NCBI GenBank assembly: GCA_030427245.1 | Contig: JAUHXA010000057.1 | Span: 1 to 47,460, forward strand | From: Bacteroidia bacterium | Lineage (GTDB): Bacteria; Bacteroidota; Bacteroidia; Chitinophagales; UBA2359 | Length of the DNA stretch: 47,460 nucleotides | Reading direction: 5' to 3' | Part shown: positions 26,916 to 36,700 of the stretch, in pieces | Layout of the letters: each line of letters begins with the position of its first letter | How positions within the stretch are numbered: position 1 is the first letter of the stretch | Made by a program: the position numbers and the translations under genes | Notes under the pieces: model-generated | What the model was told of the DNA's origin: nothing | The model's database searches: none | Seen by the model: the letters and a program-made list of their open reading frames with translations, nothing else

Positions 26916-26964
26916 TTTTTGAAGTGCTGCATCGTTATTATATCTAAATAACTATCTTTGTAAA

Positions 26965-27333
26965 ATGGAAAAAATGGTTATCCTATTCCGAATAATATTT
27001 ATTCTCACGCTCTATAGTTTGGCTACAGGCGTAGTGGATAACCATGAACTCAATTCAACCTATTCTGACCAGCATGCGGGTCAAAAGGAACACTATTCTT
27101 CCACCGTTTCCACCAATCTATTTCATGCCACTTCCCATTCAGGGAGCTTGGCAACCCCTATCTCCATTGCTTCTACCACAATTAGCGACACCTTTGAAGA
27201 TGCGTCGGCTATTGTAAAACTCACGGAGCAACTTTTTTTGAATGGTTTTATTCAGTACACTTTCGACTGGAGAAACTTTCTGATTAAGATTCGGAAAACA
27301 GATTTGATTTTTCCCTTCAACTATTTTTGGTAA
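26965..27333 (+). CDS. Small membrane or exported protein of unknown function
   Basis: The protein has 122 residues. A hydrophobic N-terminus (MVILFRIIFILTLYSLATGV) is likely a signal peptide or anchor. It is followed by a Ser/Thr/His-rich stretch (about 25-75) and a C-terminal part ending in IFPFNYFW. No family was recognised. It begins 49 bp after the NRPS-like gene on the same strand. A TATCTTTG box lies immediately upstream (26953-26960), too close to the ATG to be a conventional promoter unless the transcript is leaderless. A short hairpin with a T run follows. Confidence 0.55.
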   Translation: MEKMVILFRIIFILTLYSLATGVVDNHELNSTYSDQHAGQKEHYSSTVSTNLFHATSHSGSLATPISIASTTISDTFEDASAIVKLTEQLFLNGFIQYTFDWRNFLIKIRKTDLIFPFNYFW

Positions 27334-27352
27334 TTCATTTTTAATGTATCGC

Positions 27353-27378
27353 TGCCGTTTATCGGCAATGTCTTTTTT
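27353..27378 (+). terminator. Short hairpin and T run
   Basis: TGCCG (27353-27357) pairs with CGGCA (27363-27367), followed after three bases by TCTTTTTT. The stem is only 5 bp, so this is a weak terminator candidate for the preceding small gene. Confidence 0.35.
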
Positions 27379-27441
27379 ATGGTAGGTATTGTGTGTTTAC
27401 AAGACCTATTCAGTATTTTATATATATTAAACAAATTAAAA

Positions 27442-27951
27442 ATGAATTTAATAACCGATTTAGTAGGTGCTATTTTGGCAGTCATCTGTATTCTGCCATT
27501 TGTATTAATGATTAGAAACAGCAAAAAATTAGAAAAACAATTGCTGGAATCACTTTCCGGCATTGCAGCACAACAAAATAGTACGATAACCCAGCATGAA
27601 CTTTGTGGAAACATTGCTATTGGTCTGGATGAAAACACCCATACTTTTTTCTTTTTCAAACGAGGAAAAAACACGCAAACCGCACAACATATTGACCTTG
27701 GTAAATTTCAAAACTGTACTGTTGTCAATACGAGGAGGTCTTTCAAAGTTGCAGGCAGAAATGACAGCGTGATAGAAAAATTGGAATTGAGTTTTTTACC
27801 TATTGTCAAAAACAAATCTCCTCTGAAGCTGGAGTTTTATAACTCCGATGAAAGCAGACAATTGAATGGAGAACTTCAATTGGTAGAGAAATGGTCAAAA
27901 ATCTTGAATGGTAAACTTCAAAAGACACAGCAGGTTTCTCAAGTGGCGTGA
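27442..27951 (+). CDS. Single-pass membrane protein of unknown function
   Basis: A 169-residue protein from the ATG at 27442 (MNLITDLVGAILAVICILPF). The longer frame has no good start and no homology cue. Residues 5-25 are one transmembrane segment, followed by a basic stretch (RNSKKLEKQ). The rest is a soluble domain with alternating beta-type sequence (CGNIAIGLDENTHTFFFFKR, then FKVAGRNDSVIEKLELSFLP). The domain is probably cytoplasmic, by the positive-inside rule. No family recognised. A strong terminator follows. Confidence 0.75.
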   Translation: MNLITDLVGAILAVICILPFVLMIRNSKKLEKQLLESLSGIAAQQNSTITQHELCGNIAIGLDENTHTFFFFKRGKNTQTAQHIDLGKFQNCTVVNTRRSFKVAGRNDSVIEKLELSFLPIVKNKSPLKLEFYNSDESRQLNGELQLVEKWSKILNGKLQKTQQVSQVA

Positions 27952-27984
27952 GAAAATATCACAGATTGAAGAATAAAATTAGAG

Positions 27985-28026
27985 AAAAAGAAATAGCCTG
28001 TTTTTCAGGTTATTTCTTTTTCATTT
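27985..28026 (+). terminator. Rho-independent terminator
   Basis: AAAAAGAAATAGCCTG (27985-28000) pairs with CAGGTTATTTCTTTTT (28006-28021), with one G-U pair, around a 5-base loop. A T-rich tail follows. Confidence 0.8.
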
Positions 28027-28080
28027 TTTAGCATCCCTCCATTCTAAAAAAACAATCCTATACCTCTCCATTCATTTTCT

Positions 28081-28088
28081 TAGCTTTG
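28081..28088 (+). promoter_or_regulatory. Bacteroidota-type -7 box for the zincin lipoprotein gene
   Basis: TAGCTTTG matches TAnnTTTG and lies 26 bases before the start codon, giving a leader of about 20 bases. No good -33 TTTG was found at the expected distance. Confidence 0.5.
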
Positions 28089-28113
28089 TTACTCATTTTT
28101 AAAAGTAACAAAC

Positions 28114-29214
28114 ATGAAAATCATATTCAATGCCTCCTATATCTTACTGATTTGCAGCGCCTTATTCATCATTTCAAGCTGCAAAAACCTACAGAAAACC
28201 CAACAAACGCCAACTTCTTCAACTGCTGCAATCTCAACCTCCACTATCCAGCAACTGCAAGATGGAAAAACGGTAGAATACATGACCCAAACCGCAGGTC
28301 AATCCCTTATATTAAAAGATGAATTGGAACCTTTCTTTAATGAATTGGGCGATTTGGAGTTGGAAATCAGATTAATGGGTGACTTGAAAGGAACTGATAG
28401 AAAGGCACACATTCAGCAATTCAAAAACCAAATGGAAGCAAGTGTTCAAGTGTGGCAGGCGGAGGAATTGGCGTTTGTAAAAGAAATTTTTGAAGAGGCT
28501 TACGTACTTTGCAAGCAGATTACACCCGAACTTTTTCCAAAAAACCTGCAATTGATACTCACCGATGGTAGCGAAGAAAACAATGCTTTCTATACCCGCG
28601 ATGCCGCCATCATTATTCCCCGCCCAACGATACAGCGAATGAACAATGACAAGGGCAGAGAACAGTTTTTGAAGACGATGATTCACGAAGTATTTCACGT
28701 TTACTCACGCTTACACCCCAACAAACAACGCCAACTATATGAAGCCATTGGTTATGAAAAAATCGAAAATTTGGATATTGGTTCTTTCTTACAAAAACAC
28801 AAATTGACCAATCCCGATGGTGTAGATTATCGCTTCAAAATCAACGTGGTCAAACCTAATGGTGATGCCGTTCCCACAATTTTGATGATTTACTCCAAAC
28901 ACCCCACTTTTACGTCCGAAAACGGCGGGTTTTTCCAATACCTTGCCTACGATTTATTTGAGATTGAAGCAGTTGATAAAGGATGGAAAGTGGTGAATGG
29001 TGATGCCCCTACTCCTTTGGGAATTCAAAAAGTGAGTGGATTTCGAGAGCAAATCGGCAACAATACGGACTACATCATTCACCCCGACGAAATATTGGCA
29101 GACAATGTGGCGATTTTGGCGATGTCCAAAAAAACGGGCAAATTGCCGAGTCGTGTGGATGAAGAGGGGAAAAAATTGTTGAAGCGCATTGAAGGGATTG
29201 TAAGCACTGACTAA
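28114..29214 (+). CDS. Zincin-like lipoprotein (HExxH)
   Basis: A 366-residue lipoprotein. The signal peptide ends in a lipobox, IISSCKN, with Cys 23 as the lipidation site, so it should be anchored to a membrane. The mature part has one zinc-peptidase motif, MIHEVFHVYSRLH (H191, E192, H195). The nearest candidate for a third ligand is in the DEILADNVAILAM segment, about 130 residues later, which resembles the ExxAD type of gluzincin. No peptidase family name can be given with confidence. It is a single gene with its own -7 box, and the sigma/CHAT hybrid follows about 230 bp later. Confidence 0.82.
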   Translation: MKIIFNASYILLICSALFIISSCKNLQKTQQTPTSSTAAISTSTIQQLQDGKTVEYMTQTAGQSLILKDELEPFFNELGDLELEIRLMGDLKGTDRKAHIQQFKNQMEASVQVWQAEELAFVKEIFEEAYVLCKQITPELFPKNLQLILTDGSEENNAFYTRDAAIIIPRPTIQRMNNDKGREQFLKTMIHEVFHVYSRLHPNKQRQLYEAIGYEKIENLDIGSFLQKHKLTNPDGVDYRFKINVVKPNGDAVPTILMIYSKHPTFTSENGGFFQYLAYDLFEIEAVDKGWKVVNGDAPTPLGIQKVSGFREQIGNNTDYIIHPDEILADNVAILAMSKKTGKLPSRVDEEGKKLLKRIEGIVSTD

Positions 29215-29376
29215 AATTGTCTTGTCTCGTTTTTACATCTGTCCGTTCAGGCATAGAAACTTGGTTTTTTTTGAAGAAATGGGTTGGTTTTAGACTTTTG
29301 AATTTTTTTGAAAAATAGGCACTTATTAAGAGGAGTAATATCCCATATCATTAAAAATGACAGATTGTTTTTTTGC

Positions 29377-29384
29377 TATCTTTG
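29377..29384 (+). promoter_or_regulatory. Bacteroidota-type -7 box for the sigma/CHAT gene
   Basis: TATCTTTG matches TAnnTTTG and lies 57 bases before the start codon, after a T-rich run. A consensus -33 element was not seen. Confidence 0.5.
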
Positions 29385-29441
29385 AACATTATTTATATTT
29401 TTCAGAACCCAATTAAATAAAATAAAGCCGTACTTTACTTT

Positions 29442-30506
29442 ATGCAAGACTCCCAAAAATTTTTGGAAAAGCATTATCCACTCATAAAAAAAATATTCAG
29501 TGCCTATTGCCGCCAAAAAAAAGTACATTTAAACTCCTCTGCCCAAAGTTTGTTGTTCAAACAGTTGATTCAAAATATATACTCAGACTGGGCTACTAAA
29601 AATGAAGAGTTGGAGATGTCTGTGCCGTCTGTGGCTGTTTTGATAGAGGTAATACGTTTGCATTGTCAGACATTATTTGAAGACAATCATACAGTTGACA
29701 TGGCACTGCTCCAGACCCAACCCAGCGAATTGGTCGTAAAGTACCAAGCCATGATTGCTCACATTGTTCAAAAACAAGCGGCACAAAGTGGCCCTTGGAG
29801 TATAGATACGCAGGAAGAACTCATTTCTCAAATACGAGAAAACTTGCTGCGAAAAATTGCCCGCGGCAAACTGACTACTCAATTCAAAGGAGAAGCATCT
29901 TTTCATAATTATTTGTATCGGGTTATCTACCACAGCATGATTGACGTACTACGAAAACGGAAGAAAAACAAATACTTTGAAGAACAGCAGAAAAAAGCAA
30001 CGGCTCTATTTTACGAAATGGCTTCCAAAGAACATCTATTGGACTACATCGAAGACTACAAGTATGTTTTGCTTTCTACCCATGGTTTTTCCGATACCGA
30101 AAATGCCGCTTTATCGGGTTTGAATCTATATATAAACGATGAAAGGGAAAGAACTGATTCCTTCAATGAAAAAGGTAAATTGTATCTATCGGAAGTAATG
30201 AGCCTGCAATTGAAAGCTGACTTGGTGGTGTTGAGCAGTTGCGAGAGTGGAGTGGGCAAATTGCAGCAGGGAGAAGGCATGATGGCACTGCATCGGGCTT
30301 TTTTGTATGCGGGTGCTTCCAACATCATTTATTCTCTTTTCAAAGTGCCACAGGATTCGACGAGTGAATTGGTGCAGGCTTTTTTTCAGTATGTATTGGA
30401 AGGAGATTCCTATTCTACTGCACTTCGTAGGGCAAAATTGAAGCTAATAGAAGATGAATCTATAGAGCCAATCGACTGGGCGGGGTTTGCGTTGATTGGG
30501 ATTTAG
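29442..30506 (+). CDS. Hybrid of a sigma-factor-like N-terminus and half a CHAT protease domain
   Basis: The protein has 354 residues. Residues 1-195 look like a sigma-70-family protein up to region 2: the stretch FKGEASFHNYLYRVIYHSMIDVLRKRKK (148-175) is the core-binding and -10 part. Region 4 is missing. From about residue 205 the sequence becomes the second half of a CHAT domain: YVLLSTHGF (catalytic His 214), LVVLSSCESGVGKLQQGEGM (catalytic Cys 267), FLYAGASNIIYSLFKVPQDS and PIDWAGFALIG. The roughly 100 residues that normally precede the His are absent. Both partners are therefore cut at the join, but the frame is intact. Either this is a functional hybrid or an in-frame deletion joined two neighbouring genes. 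CHAT proteases are cysteine peptidases related to caspases. Confidence 0.82.
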   Translation: MQDSQKFLEKHYPLIKKIFSAYCRQKKVHLNSSAQSLLFKQLIQNIYSDWATKNEELEMSVPSVAVLIEVIRLHCQTLFEDNHTVDMALLQTQPSELVVKYQAMIAHIVQKQAAQSGPWSIDTQEELISQIRENLLRKIARGKLTTQFKGEASFHNYLYRVIYHSMIDVLRKRKKNKYFEEQQKKATALFYEMASKEHLLDYIEDYKYVLLSTHGFSDTENAALSGLNLYINDERERTDSFNEKGKLYLSEVMSLQLKADLVVLSSCESGVGKLQQGEGMMALHRAFLYAGASNIIYSLFKVPQDSTSELVQAFFQYVLEGDSYSTALRRAKLKLIEDESIEPIDWAGFALIGI

Positions 30507-30722
30507 AACATACAAATAAACAATACTGACCTTTTCATGAAGTTTAGCCTTTAGTTGCTTATAAAGTATTGTTTTTTAACAGTCTTATTCCGGGATTATG
30601 GGAAGGATAAGCTGCAAAAACGGGAGTTTCTTTTTTGAGCGTTATTTAAAAGAAACTGACTCTCGATGATTTTATTTGGTTTGGAGAACTTAGGTATCTG
30701 ATACCAAGTAGAAAGGAAAAAA

Positions 30723-30767
30723 CAAAAAAAAACGGACAACACTTTCTCCCAAAGAAAGCATTGTCCG
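30723..30767 (-). terminator. Terminator of the giant repeat-protein gene
   Basis: CGGACAA (30733-30739) pairs with TTGTCCG (30761-30767). An inner stem, CTTTCT with AGAAAG, is separated from it by a small internal loop. On the minus strand the hairpin is followed by a run of T (complement of the A run at 30724-30732). It lies 31 bases past the stop codon of the giant gene. Confidence 0.85.
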
Positions 30768-30797
30768 CCTAAATTTCAATTATCTAATCTCAGATAA

Positions 30798-33700
30798 TTA
30801 CTCCTTTACCACCTTCACCGTTTTCCTTTCCTCACCATTCGCCAGTACCAACAAATAAGTACCTGTTGGCAAAGCCGAAACATTCACCGAATAGTCATTC
30901 AAGCCAGATTTCGCAGTCAAAGATTGAACAATTAATTCACGTCCCACGATGTCGTACAGTTGAAGATTTACCGAACCACTTTGAGGGCTGTTCCATTGGA
31001 TTTGCAGCACATCTCTGGTCGGAATAGGATAAACTTGTACAATCTCGAAAGAGCGTTCTTTTTCACCCCGAACCAATGAAATCACATTTGAAGCTGTTTT
31101 AGTGCCATCAAAATCCGTTTGGTCAAGGCGGTAATAACTTCGACCATTCGGCGCATTTCGATCCAAAAAGTCGTAAACGTTGGTTTCGGAAGTTGTGCCA
31201 TTGCCATCCACCTTAGCGATTTCTTCAAAGTCAATGCCATCCGTAGAACGCAGGAGTGTAAAGTAATCGTTGTTGGTTTCGGAAGCCGTAACCCATTGAA
31301 GGGCATTGCCGTCTTTCTGAACTTCGCCATTGAAGGTCAAGAGTTCTACGCCTACGGTCACACAACTGACCACCTTATTGAACGGACCAAATTGACAACC
31401 GTTTGCATCTGTTATGACCAATGAGTAAGGATTGCCCACAGGTACTTCCCCAATCGGAAGCAATGGAAAATCGTCAGGAGTGATTTCGTTATTGAAGTAG
31501 TACTCCCCTAAGTCAATCGTAAAAGGAGGAGTGCCGCCTTCAATCGCAATCACCAACTGATAGAAAGTAGAAAGTGGGCCGTTTGGACAAATTTCAGTTA
31601 CCGAAATGTCAAAGCCCGCACAGTCGCCTTCGTCGTACATCCCCGCATCCATATTCGACAATGTTGCGCCTTCTGCAATGGAGAAAATTGGAGTTGTTCC
31701 GCCTACATTGATGTCGCTGTCAAAAGTGTCGTCCAAGCCTATGTCCTGTGGCGAAGCGGCAAAACCATCGGGGATTTCAAACGCCAAAAAGTAGTCGCCC
31801 GCAGGCACATCTACAAACTCGTATTGACCATTTGTATCGGATACATCGGTGGCTATTTCGCCCAAAGAAGTATGAACAAGCGTGACCTTGATGCCTTGCA
31901 AACCTACTACTTTTTGAAGGTCGTCTTGCAGTCCGTTTTTGTTCAAGTCGTTGAACACCATGTCGCCAATTGTTGCCAAAAGGCTTGGACAGTTTTTCGT
32001 GCCTGTTAAAGTCACACTGCAAGTAGCATCGGTTTCATCGGTAATCGTAATGGAATAGTCCCCTTGCGGCAATGGTCCCATCAAAATGCTGCCACTCGAT
32101 TGATTGGTCAGCGGAGGATTTACTCCATCGTCTAAGGTATAGGTGCTGCTACCCGTCAATTCGACCTCTACCAAATAGCTGCCATTGATGGTGCAAATCG
32201 TTGTCGGAATCGCTACCAAATCACAACCACCTGGCGTACAGTCTCTCGAACCATTGAAGGTAAGCGAACAGTTGGGCGTTGTTTCGCTGCTGATGGTGAT
32301 GGCATAGTCGCCATTCGCAAAGTCAGTTAAGGTGTAAGAACCCGCAGATTGCCCTGTCAAGGTTGTGCTTTGGTTATCAGAAATAGTGAAAGTACCTGTT
32401 CCTTCAAATTCAAAAGTGACCGTATAACTATTTGCACTTGTGCAGTTTACAGCTACATCGGTTACATCAATATCACATGGCAAGACCTCCGTACAGTCTT
32501 TGATGCCATTGAGCGTAAGGGTACAGGTTGGGTCGGTTTCGCTGCTGATAAGCACCGAATAGCTGCCATTGAAGATAGGCCCAAGGGTAACTTCGCCACC
32601 TGTTTGCCCTGTAATCGGTGTGTTTACGCCATCGTTGAGGGTATAAGTATCGCCTTCATTGCCACTAAAGTTCACAACAAGTTCATACCTGCTGTCATCC
32701 AAACAGTTGACTTGAACGGTAGCGGTTAAATCGCAAGCAGTAGTGACCGCACAATTGCGGATACCCGAAGCACTTTTTTTGCAGTCCTCATTGTTGTCGT
32801 TCACCACTTCAATATTGTAGGAAATGCCACTGGCAAAAGGGCCGACTTGCAGTTCTCCTGCCGTTACGCCTGTTTGAACGACCTGACCATTGTTGTAAAC
32901 GGTGTAGGTGTCCGAACCACTGACATTGACCGAAATCATATAGTTTTTGTCGTCTGTACAAGCCGTTGAAGCGGTCAAAGTCAAGTCACAAGGTAAGACG
33001 ATGTCCACGCAGTTTTCTGTTCCTGAAAGTGTTTGTTGACATTCAGCATTGAAGGCATTGGTGACAGTGAAATTGTAGGTATTCAAGGCCGCAGGGCCGA
33101 AGGTGTACACACCCGCCGAAACGCCTGATAGATTACCCAAATTGCTGTTGACATTGAAGCTGCCTGTTCCGCCAATTGTCAGGTCAATGGTATAGGTGTC
33201 TCCTTCAATGCAACTGATTTCTGCGCTTGTGGTCAAATCACAAATCACCGCATCGCTACAGTCTGCAAAACCATTCAAGCCACCAAAACAGGTGAAATTG
33301 TCTTCGCTTTGGACAAAAATGTTGTAGAAGAAACCGTTGGGGTAAGGTCCCAAAATCACTTCCCCTGCCTCAACATCGAAGAGTGTAGTGTTAAAACCAT
33401 CTTCAATCGTATAAGTGCCTGTACCTACGAGATCCAAAATGACATTGAAGCCACTGCCATCCGTTTGACACTCTGTAGTCGCTCCCAATTGAAGATCACA
33501 TGGAGGAATTTCTTCCGAAATGCAGCTTCTGATTCCCAAGAAATCTTGTGTGCAGAAGGGGCGGTTTTCGTCTTGAATGAAAATGTAGTATTCATCGCCG
33601 AAAATAGGCCCTGCTTCAATGATGCCCGCTTCTTGGTTTTCGAGATTCAACACAATAGGTCCGCCCAGTTCTTGGAATACGGTGATTTCGTATTCAGAAG

Positions 33701-36700
33701 TACCTTCCAAATTGATGATAACATTGAAACTCATGCTATCGGGATTACAAACCGTTGTTACACCTGCGTTGATGTTGCAGCCGTTGGGGTTGTTGCAGTT
33801 TCGAGAACCGATGAAGTCTACATAACAAGTTGGGTTGTTTTGATCGACAATCAAGAGGTCATAGACTCCATTGTCGAAAGGTCCTACGGTAACGGTTCCA
33901 GGTTCTACATCGCCCAGAATCAATTCATTGTCGGGTAGTTCTACATACAGTCCTTCGTAAATGTCGTAGGTGCTGTTGCCGTCAATGACCATGGTGACTT
34001 CGTATTCCTGATTGTTGATACAGTTGATGTCCAATTGTACGGTCACATTGCAGGGTGGGAAGTCTGGCTGACAGTCGGTAGTTCCGAATAAGGATAGATT
34101 GCAGATGTCGTTGTTTTCTTTAAAAATCAAGACATTGTAGAATGTGTCAAAGAAAGGCCCAACGGTAATTGTGCCTGCGGTTTGCCCTTCAAGTGGGATT
34201 CCAATGAAGGTCTCTATGAAGTACGTACCCGAACCTTCGAGTTCAATAACCAAATTGTAGCCACCTGAATTATCGTCGAGGCAGACTACTTCAACTGTTG
34301 CGCCCAAATTACAACTTGGAACAGCACTACACGCAAATACGCCCGAAAACTGCTGTGTACAAAGGGCATTGTTTTCATCTATAATGACAATATCGTAGGT
34401 ATCATTGTTGGAAAAACCTTCAATGGTTATGGGAAGTGCGGGAAAGCCCGATGCCACTGTTTCGCCATTGCTGATGATTTGATAAGTGCTTGTGCCTGTG
34501 ATGTCAAGTTGGATACTATAAGCGGTATTGTCACTGTTGCAAACGGTTTCAAATTCTACACCCAGATCACAAACTGGAGGAGGCTCGCAGAAAAAGCCGC
34601 CTGTGAAGACTTGCGAACAAAGTGGATTGCCGTCATTGACAATGCTGATAGAATAACTTCCATTCTCAAATGGGCCAATGGTAAAGGAGCCCTCTGTTAC
34701 GCCTTCCAATACTACTTCTCCACCATTGCTGATGGTATAGGTGTCAGAACCCGTAAGGCTGACTTCAATGGTGTAAGAACCTTCACCCTCCACACAGGTT
34801 GCGCCAATGTTGGCGTTGAGGTTACATTCAGGATTGAAGTCGCAATCGGCAGTCCCGAAAATGTCTTGGAAACATTGGGGATTTTGGTTGTCGTTCACAT
34901 TGAAGAAGAAAAAGAAATCTTCTGGATAGGGACCTAAAACATAAGTGCCTGCTGGTACATTGATCAGGGGCTCGGGGTTGAAGTCGCCAAATATATCGTA
35001 AGTCGAAGTTCCTTCAACGGTGATTTCGATATTGAAGGTAAAATCATTGTTGCAAATCACATCATAATCCACCGTAAAATCGCAGTCGAAATCGCAGTTT
35101 CGACTGATAAAAGTGGATTGAAAACATTCAAAGATATTGTTGATTTCGTCTTGTATGAAGACCGAATAACCAAAGAAATTGCCATCGTTGTCGGGGAAAG
35201 GTCCAAAGGTATAAGTGCCAGCAGTCAATCCACTTTCTTCTATAAAAACGTTGAGTTCCCCATCAATTTGAAGATAGTAAGTTGAACTTCCTTCAATAGT
35301 GACGGTGATTTCAAAGTTGTCGTCATCTACGCAATTCGTGACAATGGAAGCTTCTAAGTCACATTCGGTAATAGGGTCGCAGCCTGTGTTTCCATTGAAG
35401 TTGAGGTAACATTCTTCGAAAATAATTTCGCTTTGATTGATGGATACGTTGTAAAAATCACCAGACAGTCCTTCAAATGTGTAGGTGCCTGCCTCAATTC
35501 CAAAAAGCAAAGTGTCTAAGGTTCCAAAACCTAAATTAATAAACATATCAAAAAATCCTTCTCCTTCAAAGGTAACAATCATGTCAAAACCGCCATCGTC
35601 CAAACATTCAACTTCGACATTTCCGCTCAAAATACAGTCTGCATTACAAACGCCTGCACCCGATAAGCTTTGGCTGCAATTGAAGTCCGCTTCGTCTTGT
35701 ACAAAGATATTGTAGAAATCATCGAACTCTACGAATAAATCTTGTAAGACATACGTCCCCGCAGTTGCTCCAAAAATAGCTTGTCCAAAAAATCCATAAT
35801 TGATGGTATAAGTGCTGCTTCCTTCAATGGTAATTGTCACATCTAATACACCGTCAGGGCCACAATTCGCCTCATCCAACGTCACAAACAAATCACAAGG
35901 CGCATCACAAAACTTCGTTCCCGAAATGGTTTGGAAGCAGAAAGAATTGGCTTCGTTGCTGACAGTGATTTCGTAATCACCCTGAACGCCTGAAAAAGGA
36001 CCAACCACCACATCTCCTTGAGTCACACCAGTCAGAGGAGGATTTATACCATCCGAAACGGTGTAAGTGCTGTTGCCTGCAATGCTTACCACAACTTCAA
36101 ACTCACCTGAATCTTCAATACAATTCACAAAAGATTCGACTTGCAGTTCACAATTGAAGGTACAGTCATCCGAGCCATTGATTTCGATAGAACAAGTGTT
36201 GTCTTGTTCACTTACAATACTGATTGTGTAAGGACCATTTGGAATCGGTCCTATCATAAGTGGGCCTTCTGATTGATTGGTCAATGGTGGATTGACACCA
36301 TCTTCAATGGTGAAAGTCCCTGTTCCTGTCAGTTCAATTTCCACAACATATCCTGAATTGCCCGCACAAACTGTGGTGGATGTCACTGCTACATCACAAG
36401 GAGTCTCCACTGTGCAATCATGACTGCCCATAATTGGTAACTGGCAGTCTGGATCATTTTCATTGGTAATTTGTACCGCATAAGCTTCCTCATCGAAAGG
36501 GCCTATGGTGATTTCTCCCGCCGTTTGTCCTGTCAAAACGGTATTGTTGTATTCTATCGTAAACGTACCTGTACCTCCCAAGGTAAGCACCAGATTGTAG
36601 CTTTCTTCGTCAATACATTCGGGAACAGCGACTATGGAAGGATCACAAATCACATCGGGTGTACAGTCCAATGCGCCTAAGTAGTTTTGATTGCAGGTTG

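Noticed and set aside
33309-33938. 209-codon plus-strand reading frame inside the giant gene, and many others like it
   Set aside because: These are antisense shadows of a highly repetitive coding sequence; they show no domain and no start signals.
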